A stretch of 64,000 bases of DNA, from positions 61,010 to 125,009 of the forward strand of contig JBGSHM010000019.1 in the NCBI GenBank assembly GCA_041752235.1, written 5' to 3'. The DNA comes from SpSt-398 sp041752235 (GTDB lineage Bacteria; Bacteroidota; Bacteroidia; Chitinophagales; Chitinophagaceae). The position numbers and the translations under genes are program-made. Below the pieces are notes generated by a model. That model ran no database searches. It saw only the letters and a list, made by a program, of their open reading frames with translations, and had not been told where the DNA came from. Shown piece by piece: positions 14,923-21,451 of the stretch (the stretch's first letter is position 1; every line of letters starts with the position of its first letter).

Positions 14923-17748
14923 ATGATTGGCTTGCGGCGATATTTATTCATTTCAATCCTCTTCTTCAGCGGTATAATTTTGCTCCCTTTGATTCAGGGA
15001 CAGCAGGATGAAACCAGTCTGTCTGCTTTTCTTGAAACGTACAGACAAGTAGACCGATTATATGACTATGCCGACAATGCCTCCGAGCGTCTGGGTCTAT
15101 CCGTGGAAGAAGAAGAAAGATTGAACGAAGAAGCCCGAAAAGGGTTTGTATCCCTACTGGATCGATTGGACCGGGCGGGAATACCTTTTGATTCCTTACG
15201 TTTTTACTGTCATTTTAAAAGTGGTGAGATCGATCACTACTTTGGCCGACTATCCGAAGCACAAGGGCATTACCGCGCTGCTATTACAGTCAAATCCATC
15301 CACCTGGGCATCAAGGACTCATCGCTTTTCAAACCCTTGCTTTATAGCGGCAATATTTATTATTCTCTGGGTAATATGGATTCGGCGCTTTTTCAGTTCA
15401 AGGAGGCCGAAGCGATCGCCGACCTCTATCCCCAGGGAATACAGGAGTCAGGGCGGTTGTTCAATTCGTTGGGCGCCCTTTTTTATGAGACGGGAAATTT
15501 TCGGCAAGCCCGAAACTATTTTGCTAAAGCCGTTTCAACCCTCCCCCGGTCGGATGTCAACTATAAAGAATTCTTTGTAAGCTATAACAATAACCTGGCG
15601 GCCACGCTTACCAAACTCGAGGAATACGATGAAGCCATAACACTCTATGAAAAAATACTTCCACTAAATATCAGCCGAAACGATATCCTTCACAATATGG
15701 GTATCATCAACCTCAATCTTGGTTCGATACGGCGCTCGCTCGACTATTTCCGGCAGGTACCCCTGAAGGGGCCTGTGGCGGCACGGTTGGCCAATAATTT
15801 TGCCCTGGCTTATTTCAATTTGAAGAATTATGATTCGAGTACATATTATTTACAACTTGCGGAGACGCTAAACCAGGAACAACATGGCAGCCGGAAAAAT
15901 TCTACCCTGGGACTCACCCTCCGGTATAAAGGCGATGTACTGAGTGCCGAAGGAAACCAGGAAAAAGCCGTGGAGCTTTACCATCAAGCTATCATTCAAT
16001 TTGACAATGATTTCAATAATCCCGACATCTTTATAAACCCTGGTGCCTATTCCGGGATTTTCTCCTATATCAATTTGTTCAATACCCTTTCGGCCAAGGC
16101 TGTCGCCTTTCAATTATGGTATGAGAAGAAAAAGGATATTCAATTGCTCAAAGCCGCGTTGGATGCTTATCGTTCCGCGTTTCGTTTGGCAGATTACGTA
16201 GAGCGGAACTATGATTCAGATGAAGCCCGCTTATTCCTCAACCGGATCAAATACAATATCCATCACAAACCGATCGATCTTTGCATTTCCCTCCATCAGC
16301 TTACGGGAGAAGCTTCTTACCAGGAAGAAGCCTACCTTTTTGATCAACGCAATAAAGCGTCAATTCTTAGTTTAAACATCCGGGAAGCAGAATTGAAAAC
16401 CCGGGGGGATATCCCGGCAGCCCTGGTTCAGGAAGAGAACAGGATACGTAGAAACCTGACCCGGTTATCCATCAAGGCCGGAAACTTAACCGCTTCCCTT
16501 CAACTAACAACCCTCAATAACCAGATCAGGGACCAGGAGATCGAACTGGGAAGGATACAAGACAAAATGCGAGAATCGGGTGGTGACAGGGAAATATCTA
16601 TTGTAGATCGAATTCCTTCCCTGAAAAAAATGCAGGAGAATATCCTCGACAGCCGAACGGCCCTGCTTTCCTTTCATTTGTCAGAGGAACAGATACTGGC
16701 CTACGTTATCCGCCGGGAGAGTTTTCATTACCAACTCATTCCCATTGGTCCATCTTTTTTTGCCCGTATTGATTCCTTTTTGGTACGGCTACGACTTACC
16801 GGTCAGGGCACACACCGTGACCTGTTGACCCTTTCCGGAAACCTGTATGAACAACTGATAAAACCCATTCGTGCAGATTTGAACGGTATTCAACGACTCA
16901 TCATCATCCCGGATGATGAATTGAACTATATCCCCTTTGAAACGCTGACCGATTCAGAAGGACGGTATATGTTGGAGGATTTCAGCATCCTATACCAATA
17001 TACCACCGCCTTGCTGGATAAGCGCGTTCCGCTTACCTCCACCCCGGCGCTCACCCTTGGTCTGGCCCCTTTTAGCAACAAGGAAAGACAGAATGGGTTT
17101 GAGCCTCTGCCCTATTCGGAAAGCGAGTTAAAGGGATTGTCCGGTAATATTCTCTTTAATGAAAAAGCAACCAAGGACAGCCTGCTTTTCTATGCCAACC
17201 GATATCCCATTATTCATTTCGCCACCCATGCCCGGGCCAATGATGCCGAACACCTGCAATCCTATATTTCCTTTTATCCGGCCGATAGCCAGTATAAATT
17301 ATTTGCCCGTGAGATCTACGATCTGCGTCTGGATTCGACCAACCTCGTCATCCTTAGTGCCTGTGAAACTGGTACAGGCCAATTGGTTCATGGGGAAGGA
17401 ATGATGAGCCTGACCAGGGCTTTCTCCTATGCCGGCTGTCCTAATATCATAGCTTCTTTGTGGAAGGCAGAGGACAGGACTACTTCATTAATCACCCGGC
17501 GTTTGCATGACCACTTGCAAAAAGGACTGACCAAGGATGCGGCCCTTAGACAGGCCAAACTCGATCTGCTAAATGATGAGGATATCGATCCGGTATTAAA
17601 GACTCCGGAATACTGGGGCCACCTGATCTATATCGGTGAATATGAAACCGTACAACACCGACCCATCTGGCAATATGCCCTTCCCGCTCTGTTCATCCTA
17701 TCGATCCTGGTAGCTTTGTCGATTGCCCGGAAACAAAAAAAAACCTGA
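14923..17748 (+). CDS. membrane-anchored TPR-CHAT domain protease
   Basis: 941 residues. A signal peptide (residues 1-~27, ...LPLIQGQQ) precedes about ten TPR-like helical pairs (~40-440), a coiled-coil stretch (~480-550), and a C-terminal CHAT caspase-like domain (~590-905). The catalytic dyad is visible as His769 in HFATHA and Cys814 in LSACETGTGQ. A transmembrane helix (~916-935) and a basic tail ARKQKKT close the protein. CHAT domains are clan CD cysteine proteases often driven by TPR partners. Here the topology predicts the protease on the periplasmic side, unlike cytosolic CHAT effectors. Its last codons overlap the stem of a terminator serving the convergent downstream gene. Confidence 0.88.
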   Translation: MIGLRRYLFISILFFSGIILLPLIQGQQDETSLSAFLETYRQVDRLYDYADNASERLGLSVEEEERLNEEARKGFVSLLDRLDRAGIPFDSLRFYCHFKSGEIDHYFGRLSEAQGHYRAAITVKSIHLGIKDSSLFKPLLYSGNIYYSLGNMDSALFQFKEAEAIADLYPQGIQESGRLFNSLGALFYETGNFRQARNYFAKAVSTLPRSDVNYKEFFVSYNNNLAATLTKLEEYDEAITLYEKILPLNISRNDILHNMGIINLNLGSIRRSLDYFRQVPLKGPVAARLANNFALAYFNLKNYDSSTYYLQLAETLNQEQHGSRKNSTLGLTLRYKGDVLSAEGNQEKAVELYHQAIIQFDNDFNNPDIFINPGAYSGIFSYINLFNTLSAKAVAFQLWYEKKKDIQLLKAALDAYRSAFRLADYVERNYDSDEARLFLNRIKYNIHHKPIDLCISLHQLTGEASYQEEAYLFDQRNKASILSLNIREAELKTRGDIPAALVQEENRIRRNLTRLSIKAGNLTASLQLTTLNNQIRDQEIELGRIQDKMRESGGDREISIVDRIPSLKKMQENILDSRTALLSFHLSEEQILAYVIRRESFHYQLIPIGPSFFARIDSFLVRLRLTGQGTHRDLLTLSGNLYEQLIKPIRADLNGIQRLIIIPDDELNYIPFETLTDSEGRYMLEDFSILYQYTTALLDKRVPLTSTPALTLGLAPFSNKERQNGFEPLPYSESELKGLSGNILFNEKATKDSLLFYANRYPIIHFATHARANDAEHLQSYISFYPADSQYKLFAREIYDLRLDSTNLVILSACETGTGQLVHGEGMMSLTRAFSYAGCPNIIASLWKAEDRTTSLITRRLHDHLQKGLTKDAALRQAKLDLLNDEDIDPVLKTPEYWGHLIYIGEYETVQHRPIWQYALPALFILSILVALSIARKQKKT

Positions 17749-17769
17749 ACTTACCAGCGTAAGTTCAGG
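17744..17769 (-). terminator. intrinsic terminator of the DUF4382 lipoprotein gene
   Basis: Perfect 10-bp stem CCTGAACTTA / TAAGTTCAGG with a 6-nt loop. On the minus strand it is followed by a run of eight T. It includes the stop codon of the convergent CHAT gene, and no T-run follows on the plus strand. Confidence 0.88.
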
Positions 17770-17794
17770 GGGTCAACATAGGAGTTGAAATAAT

Positions 17795-18619
17795 TTATTG
17801 ACGCAAGGTGATCGTCGGCAAATGTGTATCCTCTCCCCTACGTACCACCACATTCGTAATCGTAGTGTCCCGATATCCATTGTTTCCGTCAAAGATCACG
17901 GTATAGGTACCTGCATTCAGGCCCATGATCTTGAATTCCCCATCATGTCTTTCAGGAATAGCGGTGGCTGTGTCGGAGCCATTGATCGCCAGTACTACCG
18001 GATCAGCCGCGGCCGGGAATACCCGTCCCTCAATTCGACCTGATTTTGATTTGGTAAAGGCTTTGATATGAGCCTTCAGCTCATAGCCATTATTGTTACC
18101 GGAGCCACTGTTGTCCACCCGAATGGAACGGGCTGCATCAAAATCGATCCAGAACTGGATCTCACCCGGAGTGGGCATATCAAAATTATCACTGCTGATA
18201 TTGATCACCACTTCGCGGTCATTGTCTTTAACTTTCAAGGGGAATCGCTGGCCGTCTTTCATCACACTGTTCTGAGTTCCCAGGGTCAGGCGGATTTTAC
18301 GGATACGTCCATTCGGTAAAGTACCGGTGGCAAAGAGTGTATCCAGGCCATTCCGAAAGCGCAGGATATTATACACACCCGGCACAATGGTCAACGAAAC
18401 CCAGCCATCGTTGGAGAGCGAATCATCTTCCAATTTTACTTCCAGTTGCTGCAGGTCAACGAATACACTGTCAAATACAGGTGTCTGGTGATCGGTCAGG
18501 TAAACCGTGAATTTGGCCGGACCATCAAGTCCCTCAGTAGCCGAGTTCTCTTTTTGACAAGCATAGAAGCCGATTACTCCAAGGGCGAGGAAAAGAATAA
18601 ATAAAGGGGTGTTTTTCAT
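17795..18619 (-). CDS. DUF4382 domain lipoprotein
   Basis: 274 residues. Lipoprotein signal MKNTPLFILFLALGVIGFYACQK with Cys at ~21. A DUF4382 domain (~35-180) shows KFTVYLTDHQ, VFVDLQQLEVKL, NILRFRNGLDTLFATGTLP and IRKIRLTLG. A carboxypeptidase-regulatory-like repeat (~195-270) follows, with GRIEGRVFPAAADPV and LNAGTYTVIFDGN. DUF4382 proteins are surface or periplasmic lipoproteins of unknown function common in Bacteroidota. It lies 7 nt downstream of the 18627 lipoprotein gene, so they are very likely co-transcribed, with a strong terminator after this gene. Confidence 0.85.
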   Translation of the reverse strand: MKNTPLFILFLALGVIGFYACQKENSATEGLDGPAKFTVYLTDHQTPVFDSVFVDLQQLEVKLEDDSLSNDGWVSLTIVPGVYNILRFRNGLDTLFATGTLPNGRIRKIRLTLGTQNSVMKDGQRFPLKVKDNDREVVINISSDNFDMPTPGEIQFWIDFDAARSIRVDNSGSGNNNGYELKAHIKAFTKSKSGRIEGRVFPAAADPVVLAINGSDTATAIPERHDGEFKIMGLNAGTYTVIFDGNNGYRDTTITNVVVRRGEDTHLPTITLRQ

Positions 18620-18626
18620 ATAAAGA

Positions 18627-19040
18627 TTAGTTTTTAGTGAAGGTTAAAAACTCATTGCTGGATGCATTATCATCACCCAGGCGGATCTCCGTATTGCTTG
18701 TGGAAAGGATCTTCCAGTCATCCGTCAGTTCACCCAGGGGTTTATTGGCATCGATCTTCGGACCAAGGTCGATATTGAACTTGCTGGAGGTCACCGACCA
18801 GGTTCCGCTTTGGGTGGTGCCATTCTTTACCGCGCTGATGGTGCCATTGTCATTAAAGGTGAAGGTGTAGCCTGCAAAATCGGTGGTCTCATCGTTCCCG
18901 CTATCGGTGAACAAAGTGACCCGCCAGCTACCTGAAGTAGCCACCTGGTTGGTATTGTTGTTATCATCCAGGCGACTGGTACAGGATACCAGCAATATGG
19001 AAAGAAAAAGTCCGGTTAGCCAGCTGTGTGTTGTTTTCAT
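18627..19040 (-). CDS. small lipocalin-like lipoprotein
   Basis: 137 residues. Lipoprotein signal MKTTHSWLTGLFLSILLVSC, then a single beta-barrel-like domain with SGSWRVTLFTDSGNDETTDF and YTFTFNDNGTISAVKNG, the pattern of lipocalin-like DUFs in Bacteroidota. Ligand unknown. It is the first gene of a two-gene unit with the DUF4382 lipoprotein. The gap to the upstream anti-sigma gene contains a terminator, so it is probably not part of the sigma operon, though it may be a target of that sigma factor (inference). Confidence 0.78.
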   Translation of the reverse strand: MKTTHSWLTGLFLSILLVSCTSRLDDNNNTNQVATSGSWRVTLFTDSGNDETTDFAGYTFTFNDNGTISAVKNGTTQSGTWSVTSSKFNIDLGPKIDANKPLGELTDDWKILSTSNTEIRLGDDNASSNEFLTFTKN

Positions 19041-19127
19041 GATTATACTTTTAAATGGGGTGATACAATGTGTACTTTCAAATTAGTCACCGCCGATATC
19101 CATGTTGTAACTTTAAAATAAAAAAAA

Positions 19128-19154
19128 GGGCTGTTTCAGTGAACTGAACAGCCC
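19128..19154 (-). terminator. intrinsic terminator of the sigma/anti-sigma operon
   Basis: Stem GGGCTGTTCAGT / ACTGAAACAGCCC with a one-base bulge. On the minus strand it is followed by TTTTTTTTATTTT. It begins 26 nt past the anti-sigma stop codon. Confidence 0.92.
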
Positions 19155-19180
19155 TGCTGCTATGGATCTGTAGAGAAAGA

Positions 19181-19945
19181 CTAAGCGAGTCGTTGTACCT
19201 GTTTGATCAACCGGTTACTCACTTTTCGGTGGTACACATGTTTGGGGTCACTGTGGATGGAACGGAGTAATTCCAGGGAGCGGTTAAATTCACCGTTCTT
19301 TAAATAGGCGAGGGCCAGGTTGTATTCGGCCTCATCGAGGTAATCCCGTGTTGCGTTGGCGGTATTGTACTGAATGATCTGATTAAAGGAACGGATAGCG
19401 TCTGAAAAATTGCCCAATTCCATTTCCGCCATGCCACAGAGGAAATTCTCACGGGTGGTAAACCCGGAATTCAATTTACATAAACGCACCACCCGGTTAA
19501 AATCCTTATCCCGGTAAGCCGTTTCCATTTCACTGGTATTTTTCTGTTCTTCGCTCCGAAGTACAGGCAACTCATAAGAGGAAAACTGTTGGGCATAGAC
19601 GCGTTCTGGAGTCAGGGAAAAATATTGATAGGCCTGAATCGAAGCCCAGGCAAAGAGCACGGTTGCGGCTACCCCAATGGCCCAGCGACGAAAGTTGTTC
19701 TGTTTCATGGGGACAACAGGCGTATGGCGCTCCTTCATAATATCCTGATGAATAGAAGCTACCTGATTCTTCAGGCCATACTGGAGGATAGCTTCGCGGG
19801 CCAGACGGAGGCTGGTCAATTTTTCCATGAGTGCTGCATCTTGTTGCAGGTCGGCCTCCAGGCTTTGTTTCTCCTCTTCTTCCATTTCTCCGTCGATATA
19901 ACGGAACAATCGTTCATCACTGTCATATTGAGTAGAATTATCCAT
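19181..19945 (-). CDS. membrane anti-sigma factor-like protein with TPR region
   Basis: 254 residues. The N-terminal cytoplasmic part (~1-85) is an acidic zinc-less anti-sigma-like helix bundle (DERLFRYIDGEMEEEEKQSLE). One transmembrane helix follows (~88-106, WAIGVAATVLFAWASIQAY), then a periplasmic C-terminal region (~140-254) of TPR-like helices (FLCGMAEMELGNFSDAIRSF, YNLALAYLKNGEFNRSLELL). It overlaps the upstream ECF sigma gene by 8 bp, the classic sigma/anti-sigma arrangement. The periplasmic TPR region could sense envelope partners. The anti-sigma role is inferred from architecture and context. Confidence 0.8.
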   Translation of the reverse strand: MDNSTQYDSDERLFRYIDGEMEEEEKQSLEADLQQDAALMEKLTSLRLAREAILQYGLKNQVASIHQDIMKERHTPVVPMKQNNFRRWAIGVAATVLFAWASIQAYQYFSLTPERVYAQQFSSYELPVLRSEEQKNTSEMETAYRDKDFNRVVRLCKLNSGFTTRENFLCGMAEMELGNFSDAIRSFNQIIQYNTANATRDYLDEAEYNLALAYLKNGEFNRSLELLRSIHSDPKHVYHRKVSNRLIKQVQRLA

Positions 19946-20543
19946 TCAGTAATGTTTTAAGTGTGTTTTTTATGGATGGGTTGGCGTTGATCAATTCTTC
20001 CAGTTTTTTCATGCACTTGTGTTTCTTGTTACGAACGACCTGCTCGCTCTCATAATCCAGTTCTTCCCAAATTTCCTTCATCGAGCGGCCTTCGTAATAA
20101 AACAGCAGCAGTATTTTCTTACAGTTTTCTCCCAGTTGGTCCACCAGGTTGATCAGCCGGTCACGTTCTTCTTTCTCAGCGATCTGGTGGCTGATATCCA
20201 CTTCTTCTTTTGTACCGGCGGCCTCATATTTTTGTTCTCTTATCATGGCCCTGTCCCTTTTTTTCCATTCATTCAGCCAGAGATTTCGATTGACGGAGAA
20301 AAGAAAGGTTTTGATACTCGATTCTCCACGGAACCTGTCTTTGCGAACGAGATCGATGAAACTGACGATCACTTCCTGAAAGATATCTTCGGCATCCTGT
20401 CTGTTTCCGCCATTGTTCTGAATGTACCACGACAGGTTTTCAAAATGGTCACGGTAAAGGACACGAATGGTCTCATTCATCCGGCTGCCTGTTTGCAGGC
20501 TAAGCAGGATCTCGCGGTCCGGTACCAAATTCCTTAATTCCAT
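19938..20543 (-). CDS. ECF-type RNA polymerase sigma factor
   Basis: 201 residues. Sigma region 2 (~30-95) with DAEDIFQEVIVSFIDLVRK and the RNA polymerase/-10 contact NRNLWLNEWKKRDR; a linker rich in Glu/Lys; region 4 (~140-195) with LGENCKKILLLFYYEGRSMKEI and the recognition helix ESEQVVRNKKHKCMKKL. It is transcribed before and overlaps the membrane anti-sigma gene. The regulon is unknown; the nearest envelope lipoprotein genes downstream are candidates. It belongs to the general Bacteroidota sigma-70-like ECF group rather than the SusC-linked FecI type, because no FecR domain or TonB receptor adjoins it. Confidence 0.9.
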   Translation of the reverse strand: MELRNLVPDREILLSLQTGSRMNETIRVLYRDHFENLSWYIQNNGGNRQDAEDIFQEVIVSFIDLVRKDRFRGESSIKTFLFSVNRNLWLNEWKKRDRAMIREQKYEAAGTKEEVDISHQIAEKEERDRLINLVDQLGENCKKILLLFYYEGRSMKEIWEELDYESEQVVRNKKHKCMKKLEELINANPSIKNTLKTLLNG

Positions 20544-20575
20544 GTTGTGATTCCTTTATTTGTAAACGAAGGGCC

Positions 20576-20583
20576 TATTTTTG
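20576..20583 (+). promoter_or_regulatory. possible TAnnTTTG -7 element upstream of hscB
   Basis: TATTTTTG matches the consensus, 50 nt before ATG 20634, in the divergent gap between the sigma factor gene and hscB. Confidence 0.4.
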
Positions 20584-20633
20584 TAACCGAAACTATGGTT
20601 ATTTGTTAAAATATTCAGTACGAAGCCCCCGCA

Positions 20634-21140
20634 ATGGACTATTTTGAACTCCTTGAACTTCCCGTCAGTCTGAAACCGGACCCGGTCGCCCTATCCGGGC
20701 GTTTTTTTGCGCTCAGCCGAAAATATCACCCTGATTATCATGCCAATGCGAGTCTGGAGGACCAGGCGGGAGCCCTGGAAAAGTCGGCCCAGCTCAACCG
20801 GGCCTACCGGATCTTTCAAAACCCCGATGAAACGATCAAATATGTATTGATGCTGAAAGGGCTGTTGGAGGAAGAAGAGAAATACAGCCTGTCTCCCGAA
20901 TTTTTGATGGAAGTAATGGAATTGAATGAAAGCCTGATGGACCTTGAATCCGACGGTCTTCCCGTACTCAGGGAAAAGATCGCCGAACTCGAAAAAACGA
21001 TCTACGCACCGGTGGCATCCATCATCGAGCACTACCAGGAAGGGGTAACCACGACCGAGGAATTATTAGCAGTCAAAGAGTATTATTACAGGAAAAAATA
21101 TCTGGATCGGATAAAGGCGCAATTGAGTGAAAAGCATTAG
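20634..21140 (+). CDS. hscB: Fe-S cluster assembly co-chaperone HscB
   Basis: 168 residues. The N-terminal J-domain (~1-72) contains the HPD triad in SRKYHPDYHANAS and NRAYRIFQNPDETIKYVL. The C-terminal three-helix domain (~85-168) that binds the IscU scaffold starts around SPEFLMEVMELNESLMDLESD, the characteristic HscB signature. It delivers the IscU-type scaffold to an Hsp70 partner. The chaperone and iscU are not nearby. The zinc-finger N-terminus found in some eukaryotic homologues is absent, as usual for bacteria. A tRNA gene follows after 50 nt. Confidence 0.92.
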   Translation: MDYFELLELPVSLKPDPVALSGRFFALSRKYHPDYHANASLEDQAGALEKSAQLNRAYRIFQNPDETIKYVLMLKGLLEEEEKYSLSPEFLMEVMELNESLMDLESDGLPVLREKIAELEKTIYAPVASIIEHYQEGVTTTEELLAVKEYYYRKKYLDRIKAQLSEKH

Positions 21141-21190
21141 TTTTGCTGCCCCATCAATGTAACGGCTTCGCTAAAATTTTGTCGTTCAAC

Positions 21191-21274
21191 GCCCGGGTGG
21201 CGGAATTGGTAGACGCAGCAGACTCAAAATCTGCCGTCCGCAAGGATGTATCGGTTCGACTCCGATCTCGGGCA
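21191..21274 (+). tRNA. tRNA-Leu (anticodon CAA)
   Basis: Acceptor stem GCCCGGG / CTCGGGC (one G.U), D-arm GGCGGAATTGGTAGACGC, anticodon stem GCAGA / TCTGC enclosing loop CTCAAAA with anticodon CAA, a class II long variable arm, and T-loop GGTTCGACTCC. Discriminator A at 21274; the 3' CCA is not encoded. A strong terminator follows directly. Confidence 0.97.
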
Positions 21275-21280
21275 CAAAAA

Positions 21281-21308
21281 CCTCCAGTTGTACTGGAGGT
21301 TTTTTTTT
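21281..21308 (+). terminator. intrinsic terminator after tRNA-Leu
   Basis: Perfect stem CCTCCAGT / ACTGGAGG with a 3-nt loop, preceded by five A and followed by nine T. Confidence 0.95.
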
Positions 21309-21317
21309 ACCGACCCG

Positions 21318-21334
21318 GCGTCCCGATGGGACGC
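21318..21334. repeat. short perfect palindrome GCGTCCC-GAT-GGGACGC
   Basis: A 7-bp stem with a 3-nt loop, located between the tRNA terminator and the dnaE2 operator region. It is followed by a degenerate CATCC-rich stretch (about 21350-21375). There is no T-run. It resembles a small dispersed palindromic repeat; the rest of the gap up to 21390 holds no recognisable gene. Confidence 0.5.
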
Positions 21335-21396
21335 ATAAAGCCCACACTCCAACATCCGTCATCCAACATCCAACCTCATTTGAGCTGAAAACCAAC

Positions 21397-21437
21397 TACT
21401 AATAATTTTAGTAAATTTATTACTAATTATTTTAGTA
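21397..21437 (+). promoter_or_regulatory. twin dyad operator TACTAA-N5-TTAGTA upstream of dnaE2-dinB
   Basis: Two perfect palindromes with identical half-sites occur at 21397-21413 and 21421-21437, 24 bp centre to centre. The second overlaps a near-consensus -7 element (TAGTTTAG, 21436-21443) and ends 14 nt before ATG 21452. Repressor binding would block RNA polymerase. The regulator is not encoded nearby. A LexA-like or S24-type SOS repressor is the natural guess from the genes controlled, but this is inference. Confidence 0.75.
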
Positions 21438-21451
21438 GTTTAGCCTTCCCT

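Noticed and set aside
14923..17748. Antiphage defence effector (TPR-CHAT of type III-E CRISPR or gasdermin systems)
   Set aside because: A signal peptide and C-terminal membrane anchor place it outside the cytosol, and no gasdermin, Cas or other defence gene is nearby.
21143..21395. Possible small proteins on either strand here
   Set aside because: The frames run through tRNA-Leu, its terminator and low-complexity CATCC repeats; they are not genes.
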